DNA from: NCEH01 sp040049195
GTDB taxonomy: Bacteria > Pseudomonadota > Alphaproteobacteria > Rhizobiales > Xanthobacteraceae
Assembly (NCBI RefSeq): GCF_040049195.1
Contig: NZ_JBDZDL010000003.1
Direction: 5' to 3' (one strand)
DNA length: 64,000 nucleotides
Made by a program: the position numbers and the translations under genes. Of the stretch, positions 25,807 through 36,044 are shown in pieces. The notes beneath the pieces were generated by a model. That model was given only the letters and a program-made list of their open reading frames with translations. It was not told the DNA's origin and searched no databases. Position 1 is the first letter of the stretch. Every line of letters starts with the position of its first letter.

Positions 25807-27102
25807 CTATTCCGCCGCGTCGATCTCCGCGACCGCGCGGGCGGTGGCGACGCCATAGCGCTTGGCCACATAGTCTTCCACCATGGCGCGGAATTCGCTC
25901 TGGATGTTGGGGCCGCGCAGGGTGGCGACCTTCTTGCCGTCCATGAAGATGGGGGCGGAGGGGGTTTCCCCCGTGCCGGGCAGCGAGATGCCGATGTCGG
26001 CATGCTTGCTCTCGCCCGGGCCGTTCACGATGCAGCCCATGACCGCCACGTTGAGCGCCTCGACGCCGGGATAGGACTTCTTCCATTCCGGCATGCGCTC
26101 GCGGATCATGTCCTGCACGCTCTGCGCCAGCTCCTGGAACACGGTGGAGGTGGTACGCCCGCAGCCGGGGCAGGCCGCCACCAGTGGCACGAAGGTGCGC
26201 AGGCCCATGGTCTGCAGGATTTCCTGCGCCACCTGCACCTCGCGGGTGCGGTCGCCGTTGGGCTCCGGGGTCAGCGACACGCGGATGGTGTCGCCGATGC
26301 CGGCCTGCAGCACCACGCCCATGGCGGCGGTGGAGGCGACGATGCCCTTGGAGCCCATGCCCGCCTCGGTGAGGCCGAGGTGCAGCGCATAATCCGCGCG
26401 GCGGGAGAGTTCGGTATAGACGGCAACCAGGTCCTGCACCGCCGAGACCTTGGCGGAGAGGATGATGCGGTTGCGCGGCAGGCCGATATCCTCGGCGAGC
26501 TGCGCCGAGAGCAGGGCCGAGCGCACCAGCGCCTCGCGGGTCACGGCGCGCGCCTCCGCCGGGTGGGCAAGCTTGGCGTTCTCGTCCATGAGCGCGGTCA
26601 GCAATTCGCTGTCCAGCGAGCCCCAGTTCGCGCCGATGCGCACCGGCTTGTCGTGTTTGATGGCGGTTTCGACGATGGCGGCGAACTGCCGGTCCTTCTT
26701 GTCGCCGAAGCCCACATTGCCGGGATTGATGCGGTATTTGTCCAGCGCCTCGGCGCAGGCGGGGTGATCGGCCAGCAGCTTGTGGCCGATATAATGGAAA
26801 TCGCCCACCAGCGGGGCGTCCACGCCCATCTTCAGCAGCCGGTCCTTGATGCGCGGCACGGCGGCGGCGGCCTCGTCCCGGTCCACCGTGATGCGCACGA
26901 TCTCAGATCCCGCGCGGGCGAGCGCGGCCACCTGGCGCACCGTGCCGTCGATGTCGGCGGTGTCGGTATTGGTCATGGACTGGACCACCACCGGCGCGTT
27001 GCCGCCCACCATGACCTTGCCCACGGGAACGCCGACGGTGGCGCGGCGCAGCGCGGGGCCGGCTTCCAGCAATTCGGTGGGCACGACGGGCTGCTGCGTC
27101 AT
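25807..27102 (-). CDS. ispG: 4-hydroxy-3-methylbut-2-enyl-diphosphate synthase (flavodoxin)
   Basis: A 431-residue GcpE/IspG, the penultimate enzyme of the MEP isoprenoid pathway, converting MEcPP to HMBPP with a [4Fe-4S] cluster. The barrel domain carries VVQSMTNTDTADIDGTV, YRINPGNVGFGDK and IRIGANWGS-like segments. The C-terminal domain holds the cluster cysteines in ACPGCGRTTST and MGCIVNGPGESKHADIGIS. Housekeeping gene, single, with no operon partner apart from the zur-like gene 114 bp upstream on the same strand. Confidence 0.96.
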   Translation of the reverse strand: MTQQPVVPTELLEAGPALRRATVGVPVGKVMVGGNAPVVVQSMTNTDTADIDGTVRQVAALARAGSEIVRITVDRDEAAAAVPRIKDRLLKMGVDAPLVGDFHYIGHKLLADHPACAEALDKYRINPGNVGFGDKKDRQFAAIVETAIKHDKPVRIGANWGSLDSELLTALMDENAKLAHPAEARAVTREALVRSALLSAQLAEDIGLPRNRIILSAKVSAVQDLVAVYTELSRRADYALHLGLTEAGMGSKGIVASTAAMGVVLQAGIGDTIRVSLTPEPNGDRTREVQVAQEILQTMGLRTFVPLVAACPGCGRTTSTVFQELAQSVQDMIRERMPEWKKSYPGVEALNVAVMGCIVNGPGESKHADIGISLPGTGETPSAPIFMDGKKVATLRGPNIQSEFRAMVEDYVAKRYGVATARAVAEIDAAE

Positions 27103-27216
27103 GGGAGCGTCCTGTGATGGGCGGCGGCACCCCCGTCCCGCAGACGAAGGCGCGATTTGGCTAGCAGGTAGGCCGCGCGCGGGCGAGCGTCAATCTTTCG
27201 CGCGCCGGCCACCATT

Positions 27217-27705
27217 TCACTCGCGGCAACGTGCGCAGCACCCGGCGATCTCCAGCACCCGCTGGCGCGGCTCGAACCCCTCCGCGCGCGCCGCCCAGGA
27301 GAGGTCGCGCCCCACCGCATGGGAGCGCACCTCGCGGGTGTCGCCGCACTGCTCGCAGATCAGGAACACCACCACCTCGTCCTTGTCGTGCTCATGGCCG
27401 CAGGCCAGGAACGCGTTGCGGCTCTCGATGCGATGGGCGAGCCCCTCGCTCACCAGGAAATCCAGCACCCGATAGACCGACATGGGCGGCGGCCGCTCGC
27501 CCGCGGCGCCGAGCCGGTCCACCAGCTCATAGGCGCCGAGGGGCACGTGACTTTGCGCCAGCGCCTCCATCACCCGGCGGCGCAGGGGCGTGAGGCGCAT
27601 GCCCTTGCGCGTACACAATTGCTCGATCCGCGCCATCGCGCCCGAGATGCAGGCCGCATGGTCGTGATGATGATGGGGCGAGGCGGCGGAACCGGGCATG
27701 GACAT
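27217..27705 (-). CDS. zur: Fur family regulator, probably zinc-responsive Zur
   Basis: A 162-residue Fur-family protein. It starts with a histidine-rich N-terminus (ASPHHHHDHAACISGAMARI), then the winged helix (GMRLTPLRRRVMEAL, PMSVYRVLDFLVSEGLAHRI). The C-terminal metal site is LACGHEHDKDEVVVFLICEQCGD, with a final CARC. The His-rich start and spacing match alphaproteobacterial Zur more than Fur or Irr. The start at 27705 is by homology; the open frame continues upstream. No clear Zur box was found in the 329-bp region up to the divergent bdhA gene. Confidence 0.82.
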   Translation of the reverse strand: MSMPGSAASPHHHHDHAACISGAMARIEQLCTRKGMRLTPLRRRVMEALAQSHVPLGAYELVDRLGAAGERPPPMSVYRVLDFLVSEGLAHRIESRNAFLACGHEHDKDEVVVFLICEQCGDTREVRSHAVGRDLSWAARAEGFEPRQRVLEIAGCCARCRE

Positions 27706-28034
27706 CTCGAATTGGAAACGCGCGCGCTGGATCGCGGCTTCCGCGGCCCGCCACAAGGCGGCGCGCCATGGAACGGGCGCCCGGCGGGCAGCGGCTTGTG
27801 AAACAATGTAGCAATCCATGGCGCGCTTTTCCATGGCCGCGCCATTCAAATGCCCCACGTCCGCCGCGGAGCGGGTCCTATCCTTGTTTGCATTGCACCG
27901 CGGCGGCGGAGGGAGCAAGGTCGCCCCGCGAGGCCGTGAGCGCAGCGTGACGCCAGCGTCACACCGCCCCGCTAAACCATCGCCATCGGCCCCCGTTCCG
28001 CGTGCGGGCTGCATCGAGCTTGAGGGATAGAACC

Positions 28035-28817
28035 ATGCTGAAGGGTAAGGTCGCTGTCGTCACTGGGTCCACCAGCGGTATCGGGCTCGCTTATGCGCGC
28101 GCCTTCGCGGAGCAGGGCGCGAACGTGGTCATCAACGGCCTCGGCGACGCCGCCGCCATCGAGGCCGAGCGCAAGAAGATCGAGAGCGACTTCGGCGTCA
28201 AGGCACTCTATTCCGACGCCAACATGCTCAATGCGGAAGAGATCGGCGGCATGGTGAAGCTCGCCGAGACCGAGTTCGGCGCCTGCGACATCCTGGTCAA
28301 CAATGCCGGCATCCAGCATGTGGCGCCGATCGAGGAATTCCCGATCGAGACCTGGAACACCATCATCGCGATCAATCTCACCGCCGCCTTCATCGCCACC
28401 CGCGCCGCCATCCCCGGCATGAAGGCGAAGAAGTGGGGCCGCATCATCAACACCGCCTCGGCCCATGCGCTGGTCGGCTCGCCCTTCAAGTCGGCCTATG
28501 TGGCGGCCAAGCACGGCATCGCCGGCCTCACCAAGGTGACCGCGCTGGAAACCGCCACCTTCGGCATCACCTGCAACGCCATCTGCCCGGGCTATGTGTG
28601 GACCCCGCTGGTGGAGAAGCAGATCCCCGACACCGCCAAGGCCCGCGGCATGACGGAAGAGCAGGTGAAGAAGGACGTGCTGCTCGCCGCCCAGCCCACG
28701 AAGGAATTCGTGACGGTGGAAGAGGTCGCCGCCCTCGCCGTGTTCCTCGCCTCCGACAATGCCCGCTCCATCACCGGCTCCATGCAGCAGATCGACGGCG
28801 GCTGGGTCGCCGAATGA
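28035..28817 (+). CDS. bdhA: 3-hydroxybutyrate dehydrogenase
   Basis: A 260-residue short-chain dehydrogenase interconverting D-3-hydroxybutyrate and acetoacetate with NAD. TGSTSGIGLAYARAF is the nucleotide site, NNAGIQHVAPIEEFP the family segment, and SAYVAAKHGIAGLTK the Tyr/Lys catalytic pair. NAICPGYVWTPLVEKQIP and the C-terminal GSMQQIDGGW are typical of BdhA. Followed 25 bp later by a patatin-type hydrolase, a common pairing in polyhydroxybutyrate-storing alphaproteobacteria. Confidence 0.93.
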   Translation: MLKGKVAVVTGSTSGIGLAYARAFAEQGANVVINGLGDAAAIEAERKKIESDFGVKALYSDANMLNAEEIGGMVKLAETEFGACDILVNNAGIQHVAPIEEFPIETWNTIIAINLTAAFIATRAAIPGMKAKKWGRIINTASAHALVGSPFKSAYVAAKHGIAGLTKVTALETATFGITCNAICPGYVWTPLVEKQIPDTAKARGMTEEQVKKDVLLAAQPTKEFVTVEEVAALAVFLASDNARSITGSMQQIDGGWVAE

Positions 28818-28842
28818 TGCCGGCGGTGCCGGAGGCCGCACG

Positions 28843-30051
28843 ATGAGCGTGCGCGGCGGCGCCAAGGCCGGCGGGCCGGACGCATCCGACGCCACGCCGC
28901 CGGGGGAGATTTCCCCCGGCAAGGCGGCCGGGGCCGAGGGCGCGAAGACCAAGGGCGCCAAGCCCAAGGGCACGGGCAAGGCGGCGGGGGCCAAGGCCTC
29001 CGCCAGAGGCGCGGGCGCAAAGCCTTCCGGCGCCAAGCAGATCTCCCTCGCGCTCCAGGGGGGCGGCGCCCATGGCGCCTTCACCTGGGGCGTGGTGGAC
29101 CGCATTCTCCAGGAAGAGCGGCTGGTCATCTCCGGCATTTCCGGCACCAGCGCCGGCGCGATGAACGCCGTGGTGCTGGCCTCGGGCCTCGCCAAGGGCG
29201 ACCGCGAGCAGGCGCGCGGCGCGCTGACCCAGTTCTGGCGCGACGTCTCCCGCGACGGGCGCATGTCGCCGATCCAGCGCTCGGCCTTCGACCGGCTGAT
29301 GGGAAACTGGTCGCTCGCCAAGAACCCGGCCTATCTCGCGCTCGAAGTCGCGAGCCGGTTCTTTTCCCCGTATGATTTCAACCCGCTGAACATCAATCCG
29401 CTGCGCGAGATCATCGACGCCCATGTGGACTTCGCAGCGATCCGCGCCTCGGACGTGAAGGTGTTCATCTCCGCCACCAATGTGCACACGGGGCGCGCGC
29501 GCATCTTCGGCCATGCCGAGATGACGGCGGACGCGGTGATGGCCTCGGCCTGCCTGCCGTTCCTGTTCCAGGCGGTGGAGATCGACGGCGTGCCCTATTG
29601 GGACGGCGGCTATATGGGCAATCCCCCGCTGTTTCCGCTCTATGAGAAGGTGGACGCGGACGACATCGTGCTGGTGCAGATCAATCCCGTGGTGCGCGAG
29701 CAGACGCCCCGCACGGCGGCGGAGATCCAGAACCGCATCAACGAGATCACCTTCAACGCCTCGCTGCTCTCCCAATTGCGTTCCATCGACCACGCCACCC
29801 AATTGATCGAGCAGGGGCTGCTGACCCGCTGGACATTGGGCGGCTCGGGCTACCGGCGGGTGCGCCTGCACCGCATCGGCTCCGACCAATTGGTGGATTT
29901 CGACCTCTCCTCCAAGCTCAATGCCGAATGGGCCTTCCTGCAGCATCTGCGGGACATGGGCCGGCAGGCGGCGGAGGATTTTCTCGCCGCCCATTTCGAC
30001 GACCTCGGCAAGCGCTCCACCCTGGACCTGCGGCTGGAACTCGCCGACTAG
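28843..30051 (+). CDS. Patatin-like phospholipase/esterase with Lys/Ala-rich N-terminal tail
   Basis: A 402-residue protein. Residues ~1-62 are low-complexity (Ala, Lys, Gly, Pro), like a histone tail. The patatin domain follows, with the oxyanion loop ALQGGGAHGAFTWGV, nucleophile motif ISGTSAGAMNAV and catalytic aspartate in YWDGGYMGNPP. A lipid or polyester hydrolase role is plausible. Its position next to bdhA suggests involvement in polyhydroxybutyrate turnover (inference). The frame is open upstream; ATG 28843 is used as the first start clear of bdhA. Confidence 0.85.
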   Translation: MSVRGGAKAGGPDASDATPPGEISPGKAAGAEGAKTKGAKPKGTGKAAGAKASARGAGAKPSGAKQISLALQGGGAHGAFTWGVVDRILQEERLVISGISGTSAGAMNAVVLASGLAKGDREQARGALTQFWRDVSRDGRMSPIQRSAFDRLMGNWSLAKNPAYLALEVASRFFSPYDFNPLNINPLREIIDAHVDFAAIRASDVKVFISATNVHTGRARIFGHAEMTADAVMASACLPFLFQAVEIDGVPYWDGGYMGNPPLFPLYEKVDADDIVLVQINPVVREQTPRTAAEIQNRINEITFNASLLSQLRSIDHATQLIEQGLLTRWTLGGSGYRRVRLHRIGSDQLVDFDLSSKLNAEWAFLQHLRDMGRQAAEDFLAAHFDDLGKRSTLDLRLELAD

Positions 30052-30098
30052 GGGCGCCGGCGGGCATTTCGCCGGTTGCCGGAATTCATCGCGCGAAT

Positions 30099-30197
30099 TT
30101 CGCCCGAAACGGCGGTTTCATCGGCCGGAAAGGCGCGGCGAAGCCCCCGTAAACCGCTGTTCGTCTTCGCTAAGCCATTGTTTCACGTGAAACATTT
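30099..30197 (+). repeat. parS-bearing repeat element, copy 1 (perfect parS at 30179-30194)
   Basis: Holds TGTTTCACGTGAAACA, the exact 16-bp ParB-binding palindrome, at 30179-30194. Upstream of it come blocks TTCGCCCGAAA, TCATCGGCC, TAAACCGC and GTTCGTC at offsets 0, 19, 51 and 60. The same blocks recur at the same spacing, inverted, at 45209-45308. Lies in the 212-bp gene-free stretch 30052-30263. Confidence 0.8.
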
Positions 30198-30263
30198 TAA
30201 GCGCGCCGCCAGCATTTGCAGGCGCTCCGCCGCACCGGACGGCCGGCGGAGCGCCCGTCGACC

Positions 30264-30782
30264 TCAGCGATTGTCCTTTTTCGCCTGGGCGGTGGCGACG
30301 AATTTCGTCACCCGCCCCGCCTCGGCCGGGCGCGAGAGGGAATCGACGCGCTTGCGGGACTTGGCGCGCATGCCCTCGTTGGCGGTGGGGCCGCCGTCGG
30401 GATGGTGCGGCCCGCCGGCCGCCTGCTTCAGCGCCAAAGCATGGCGGGCATTGGCCATCAGCTCCTCGCGGGCGGCTTTCTCGGTGCGGCGGGTCATCTC
30501 GCGGCGGGCGCGGGTGAGCGCGTCGGTGAGCACCGAGGCCTTCTGCCGGTTGCCGAGATCGGCCTTGTCGTAGCGCACATCGCCCGGCCCCTTGCCTCGC
30601 AAGGCCCGGCGCTGGCCGTTGGCGATGGTCTGCGCCCGGTCCCGCCGCTCCCGCAGATGGCCGATGAGCGCATGCAGTTCGGCATGGGGCATCTCGGCGA
30701 GCGCCGGATGGCGGGCCTTGTCCACGAACTCCAGCTCGGCATCCGACAGCACGCGGCGCTCGTTCTTTCTCGTATGGGCCAT
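30264..30782 (-). CDS. Conserved-looking basic hypothetical protein
   Basis: A 172-residue, highly charged, probably helical protein beginning MAHTRKNERRVLSDAELEFV and rich in Arg, Lys and Ala. A strong ribosome-binding sequence (GGAAGGGAG) precedes ATG 30782, which argues for a real gene and against the longer frame. No catalytic motif, signal or membrane helix. Not recognised; nucleic-acid binding is possible from charge alone. It reads toward the parS element. Confidence 0.6.
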   Translation of the reverse strand: MAHTRKNERRVLSDAELEFVDKARHPALAEMPHAELHALIGHLRERRDRAQTIANGQRRALRGKGPGDVRYDKADLGNRQKASVLTDALTRARREMTRRTEKAAREELMANARHALALKQAAGGPHHPDGGPTANEGMRAKSRKRVDSLSRPAEAGRVTKFVATAQAKKDNR

Positions 30783-30941
30783 GGCCGAAGCTCCCTTCCA
30801 TAGACAGATGGCCGACAGTGCCACGCCTTCACCGCGCCGTCATGACACCGCGCAACAGCTAAGAGGCTTGAATCGCGTGTGTTTTTGCTGCGGCGCGGCA
30901 GGTTGAGCGGGACCCGGGCCCCGCGCGGTTAAAATCGTGCT

Positions 30942-31736
30942 ATGCGGGCGCATCGTCTCCAGCCCGAAACACCGCCGATGAATCCCGCCCCCGCCGCCCC
31001 CGCGGACTTCCAATCCCCCCTCGCGGCCCGCGTGCTGCATCGCGACGGCATGGTGCTGGTGCTGGACAAGCCGGCGGGCCTGCCGGTGCATCCCGGCCCG
31101 AAGGGCGGGGAAACGCTGCACGACCACCTGAACGGCCTGCGCTTCGGCCTGCCGCGCGCGCCCGAGCTGGCCCACCGGCTGGACAAGGACACCTCGGGCT
31201 GCCTGGTCCTCGGCCGTCATGCCAAGGCGCTGGCGTTGCTGAACAAATTGTTCGCCACCGGGCAGGTGGACAAGATCTATGTGGCGCTCACCAAGGGCGC
31301 GCCGGAGGCGGACGAAGGCCGCATCGACCAGCCGCTCGCCAAGCGCTCGCCCCATCGCGGCTGGTGGATGCAGGCGGTGCCGAAGGGGTCGCCCGGCGCA
31401 CTCGATTCCATCACCGACTGGCGGGTGCTCCATCGCGGCGCGGGGTTGAGCGTGCTCGCCCTCTCCCCCGTGACGGGACGCACCCATCAATTGCGCGCGC
31501 ACGTCTCCCATCTCGGTTTCCCGATCCTGGGCGACGCGATTTACGGCGGCGCCTCGCGCCTTCCCGGCGGGCCCATGCTGCATTTGCATGCGCGCCGCAT
31601 CGTCCTGCCGGTGGCGAAGAATGGTCCGAAGCTGGACGTCAGCGCGCCCCTCCCGGCGCATATGGTCGAGACGCTGCAGGCGCTTGGCCTCGACGCGGAC
31701 GAGATCGGCGCGAAGGCGGACGCCGCCTTCTCCTGA
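30942..31736 (+). CDS. RluA family pseudouridine synthase
   Basis: Up to 264 residues; the start may be 30942 or 30978 (MNPAPAAPAD). The domain opens VLHRDGMVLVLDKPAGLPVHPG. The catalytic aspartate is in ELAHRLDKDTSGCLVLG, and the C-terminal RluA motif is LSPVTGRTHQLRAHVSHLGFPILGD (positions 31474-31530). Isomerises uridine in rRNA or tRNA. No S4 RNA-binding domain, as in RluA or TruC-type enzymes. The exact RNA target is not assignable. Confidence 0.9.
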   Translation: MRAHRLQPETPPMNPAPAAPADFQSPLAARVLHRDGMVLVLDKPAGLPVHPGPKGGETLHDHLNGLRFGLPRAPELAHRLDKDTSGCLVLGRHAKALALLNKLFATGQVDKIYVALTKGAPEADEGRIDQPLAKRSPHRGWWMQAVPKGSPGALDSITDWRVLHRGAGLSVLALSPVTGRTHQLRAHVSHLGFPILGDAIYGGASRLPGGPMLHLHARRIVLPVAKNGPKLDVSAPLPAHMVETLQALGLDADEIGAKADAAFS

Positions 31737-31739
31737 AGC

Positions 31740-32639
31740 TCACCGCGTCACAAGACGGATGCCGAGCGCGATCGGCACGATGCCGGCGAGATCGAGCAGC
31801 GGCACGTGCTCGCCCAGCAGCAGCCAGCCGAACAGCAGCCCGAGCGGCGGCATGAGGAAGTGCAGCGCGCTCGCCTCGGTGGCGCTGGCGCGGCCGAGGA
31901 TAAAGTACCACAGGCTATATCCGCCGATGGAGACGGCCAGCACCATGTAGGCGAACGAGCCCACCAGCGCAGGCGTCAGGTTTACCGCGCTCACGCTCTC
32001 GGTGGCGAGGGCGAGCGGCAGCAGCGCGAGCCCGCCGGCCAGGCTCTGGACACCGCTCGCCATGAACAGATCGGCGGACGTGCGCACCCGCTTGTAGACC
32101 AGCGTTCCCGCCGAGAGCGCCACCAGGGCCGCGAACACAAACAGCGTGCCGACCACGTCCTCATGCCCGCCGCCGATCCGCGAGCGCAGAACCACCACCA
32201 CCCCCACGAGGCCGAGAACCAGCCCCAACAGCTTGCGGCGGGTGAGGTGCTCGCCAAGCACAGGCCCGGCCAGGAAGGCGACCAGCAGCGGGTTCGCACT
32301 GATGATCACGGCGGCGAACCCCGAGGAGACGGTCGAGATGCCGACGAAGCTGAAACCGAGATAGACCGCGTTGTTCAACACTCCGGATAGGCCCAGCATC
32401 GCGAGTTCGCGGCGCGAGATCGGCTTCAGCCGGCCGGTGAGGGCGCAGCCCACCAGCAGGATCGCGCCGGCGAGCAGGAACCGCACCGCCAGCAGCAGCA
32501 GCGGCGGGCAATCCACCACCGCGATCTTGGCCGAGACAAAAGCCGAGCTCCACAGCACGCAGAACAAGGCGACGAGCGCCGGCGTCGCAGCGGCCGGTGC
32601 GGACGCAGCGGAAATCGGGGCGGCGGCGGTGGGTTTCAT
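31740..32639 (-). CDS. EamA/DMT family drug/metabolite exporter
   Basis: A 299-residue membrane protein with about ten hydrophobic segments in two EamA repeats: LVALFCVLWSSAFVSAKIAV opens the first repeat and LVALSAGTLVYKRVRTSADL the second. Ends with the common GEHVPLLDLAGIVPIALGIR. Divergent from a LysR regulator, which likely controls it. Exported compound unknown. Confidence 0.88.
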   Translation of the reverse strand: MKPTAAAPISAASAPAAATPALVALFCVLWSSAFVSAKIAVVDCPPLLLLAVRFLLAGAILLVGCALTGRLKPISRRELAMLGLSGVLNNAVYLGFSFVGISTVSSGFAAVIISANPLLVAFLAGPVLGEHLTRRKLLGLVLGLVGVVVVLRSRIGGGHEDVVGTLFVFAALVALSAGTLVYKRVRTSADLFMASGVQSLAGGLALLPLALATESVSAVNLTPALVGSFAYMVLAVSIGGYSLWYFILGRASATEASALHFLMPPLGLLFGWLLLGEHVPLLDLAGIVPIALGIRLVTR

Positions 32640-32767
32640 GACGAGGAATCCTTGGCACTTCCGGGCCAGCCGGCTGTGCTTGCGCCGCGTTCTTACCGGC
32701 AGAAACGCGCATTGAAAAATTAAATGTCATGATCTCTAATAGTGGAAACACGAATGAATGACCCACC

Positions 32768-33634
32768 ATGCTGGACCTTGATCTCCTGCGGGCCTTTGTC
32801 AGCGTGGTGGATGCCGGCGGCTTCACCCGTGCCGGCGAACGCGTCCACCGCACCCAGTCCACCGTGAGCCAGCAGATCCGCCGGCTTGAGGAAGCGGCCG
32901 GCTGCGCGCTGTTCCATCGCGGAGGGCGGGGCGTGCGGCTCACAGAGGAGGGCGAGCGGCTGATCGGCTATGCCCGCCGCATCCTGGCGCTGAGCAGCGA
33001 GGCGCAGGCCGCGCTGCGCCAGGAAGCGCCGCAGACCATGGTGCGCGTCGGCATCCCCGACGATTTCGCCTTGATCCCGCTGACCCGTACGGTTGCGGCC
33101 TTTGCCCGGGCGCGGCCCGACGTGCGGCTTTCCGTACGATGCGGCATGTCGCGGGACCTTGCGGCGGATCTTGCCCGCAGCGATCTCGACATCGCCCTGC
33201 TGAAGCGCGAGCCGGCGCCCGCCGAAGCTCTCGCCGTATGGCCCGAGCACCTGATCTGGATCGCCGCCGCCGACGACGATATTCCCCCGCTCGCCCCCGT
33301 GCCTCTGGTGGCGTTCCCGCAAGGCTGCATCTATCGCAACCGGGCCATCCATGCCCTGGAGGCGGCAGGCCTCACCTGGCGGATCGCCTATGAAAGCCCC
33401 AACCTCATGGGCGTAAAGGCGGCAGTGGCAGGCGGGCTTGGCATCGCGCTGCTGGAACGGCGCAGCCTCACCCCCGCGCATCGCCAGCTCGGGCGGGCCG
33501 AGGGGCTGCCCGATGTGGCCGACGCCGAACTGGCCTTATGCCTTGCCCCGCACGCGGGAGAGGCCGCACGCGAACTCGCCGGCATCCTCGCCCGCTTCTG
33601 CGATGCCTCCGCCCCGGCGGAGCTCGCCGCCTGA
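32768..33634 (+). CDS. LysR family regulator, probably of the divergent EamA exporter
   Basis: A 288-residue LysR. Helix-turn-helix in residues 2-60: LDLLRAFVSVVDAGGFTRAG and VHRTQSTVSQQIRRLEEAAG. The co-inducer domain follows. A short stretch near the C-terminus (LAPHAGEAARE, about 33545-33570) is encoded by DNA that resembles half of the REP-like palindrome. The 128-bp divergent region with the EamA gene is AT-rich (TGAAAAATTAAATGTCATGA) and likely holds both promoters. Confidence 0.88.
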   Translation: MLDLDLLRAFVSVVDAGGFTRAGERVHRTQSTVSQQIRRLEEAAGCALFHRGGRGVRLTEEGERLIGYARRILALSSEAQAALRQEAPQTMVRVGIPDDFALIPLTRTVAAFARARPDVRLSVRCGMSRDLAADLARSDLDIALLKREPAPAEALAVWPEHLIWIAAADDDIPPLAPVPLVAFPQGCIYRNRAIHALEAAGLTWRIAYESPNLMGVKAAVAGGLGIALLERRSLTPAHRQLGRAEGLPDVADAELALCLAPHAGEAARELAGILARFCDASAPAELAA

Positions 33635-33658
33635 ACGGGCGGGCCATGGAGGCGGGGA

Positions 33659-34416
33659 TCAGCTCTTCAGGCGATAGCCGGTCTTGAACATCCACATGAC
33701 GATGCCGAGACATATGCACAGGAACAGCAGGGTCATGGCGAGGCTGATCTCCACCCCCACGTCGGAGATGCCGAAAAAGCTCCAGCGAAACCCGCTCACC
33801 AGATAGACCACGGGATTGAACAGCGTGACGGTGCGCCAGAACGGCGGCAGCATGTCGATGGAATAGAAGCTGCCGCCGAGAAAGGTCAGCGGCGTGACGA
33901 TCAGCAGCGGCACCAGCTGCAGCTTCTCGAAATTGTCGGCCCAGATGCCGATCACGAACCCGAACAGGGAGAACGTGACCGCCGTCAGCACCAGGAAGGA
34001 GAGCATCCAGAACGGATGCACGATGTGCAGGTCGACGAACAGCGAGGCCGTGCCCAGCGTGATCAGCCCGAGGATGATGGATTTCGAGGCCGCCGCGCCC
34101 ACATAGGCGATCACGATCTCCACCGCCGAGACCGGCGCCGACAGCAGTTCGTAGATGGTGCCGACGAAGCGCGGAAAATAGATGCCGAACGAGGCGTTGG
34201 AGATGCTCTGCGTCAGCAGGCCCAGCATGATGAGGCCCGGCACGATGAACGCGCCATAGCTGACCCCGCCGATCTGAGCCATATGCGAGCCGATCGCCGA
34301 GCCGAAGACGACGAAATAGAGCGACGTGGACAGCACCGGCGAGATGATGGATTGCAGCAACGTGCGCCCGGTGCGGGCCATTTCGAAGATGTAGATCGCG
34401 CGGATGGCATAGATGT

Positions 34417-34420
<4 letters not shown>
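33659..34420 (-). CDS. ABC-2 type exporter permease
   Basis: A 253-residue six-helix membrane protein of the ABC-2 (YadH/NodJ) family. It starts MNIYAIRAIYIFEMARTGRT and has LSTSLYFVVFGSAIGSHMAQ, LLTQSISNASFGIYFPRF and the C-terminal LGGSFYSIDMLPPFW. Overlaps the ATPase gene by 4 bp, so the two are co-translated. The longer frame upstream is antisense to the ATPase reading and is rejected. Confidence 0.9.
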
Positions 34421-35343
<923 letters not shown>

Positions 35344-35483
35344 GGCGCGGGGTATAGCGCGGGACGACCGCCCGGTCGATATCGCAAGCGCGTGACCGGA
35401 TGGCGGAGCCCGTCCAAATCGGGCTGCGAACGCGCGGGGCGGGGCGTATCAAGCCCCTGGAGACACACGCCCCGGAGCATCCC

Positions 35484-35726
35484 ATGCGCAGCGAAGAACC
35501 CAGCTCGGCGGAGGCCATGTGGCGCGCGGTCGAGGCCCGCGATCGCACGCAAGACGGCGCTTTCGTCTATTGCGTGCGGACCACGGGGATTTATTGCCGG
35601 CCGTCCTGTCCCTCGCCGCGGGCGCGACGGGAGCACGTAACCTTCATGGCCGATGGGACAGCGGCCGAGAGCGCGGGCTTCCGCGCCTGCCTGCGCTGCC
35701 GGCCCGGCATATCGCAGCGGTCGTAG
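35484..35726 (+). CDS. Stand-alone Ada N-terminal zinc domain (methylphosphotriester acceptor type)
   Basis: An 80-residue protein containing only the Ada metal-binding domain. Zinc cysteines occur in YCVRTTGIYCRPSCPS and FRACLRCRPG. In full Ada this domain takes a methyl group from DNA phosphotriesters and is followed by an AraC HTH and a methyltransferase domain. Here the frame stops (TAG 35724) right after the zinc domain, and no continuation was found in other frames up to 35784. It may be a functional small protein or a truncation. Confidence 0.65.
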   Translation: MRSEEPSSAEAMWRAVEARDRTQDGAFVYCVRTTGIYCRPSCPSPRARREHVTFMADGTAAESAGFRACLRCRPGISQRS

Positions 35727-35784
35727 CGCTGGAGGGACCCGCGTCTTGGTTCTGCGCCGCCGTCTGCCCAAGCGCGGCCGGACC

Positions 35785-35973
35785 TCAGCGCTTGGAGACG
35801 TGCTCCGGCTTTCCCTTCCGTTTGGTCGAAGCCATTTTCTCAAGCTCGGCCTCGCTCATGGACTCCGCCATGGAGCGCGACGCGCCTTTCAGGTCTCCCT
35901 TTGCGGTCTCGCCCCGCTTGGCGGAAAGGGCGGCGCCGGCGGCCATCTGTTGGGCTTTGGATTTTGCAGGCAT
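35785..35973 (-). CDS. DUF3008 family small protein
   Basis: A 62-residue, very hydrophilic protein: MPAKSKAQQMAAGAALSAKR at the N-terminus and MASTKRKGKPEHVSKR at the C-terminus, both conserved in DUF3008 proteins. Function unknown. Stand-alone gene converging on the Ada-domain gene. Confidence 0.8.
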   Translation of the reverse strand: MPAKSKAQQMAAGAALSAKRGETAKGDLKGASRSMAESMSEAELEKMASTKRKGKPEHVSKR

Positions 35974-36044
35974 GACATCCTCGCAGCTTGCTCCCCTGCG
36001 GGATGAACACGCGTCGGGCCGGAAGGTTCATTGCCTGTCCGGCG

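Noticed and set aside
27706..28034. A Zur box in the zur/bdhA divergent region
   Set aside because: No convincing AT-rich dyad typical of Zur sites was found; the region holds nothing else I can support.
30179..30194. The CACGTG palindrome as a mere chance E-box-like sequence
   Set aside because: Chance was considered, but a perfect 16-bp parS plus a second copy in a matching 100-bp context makes it untenable; kept as parS.
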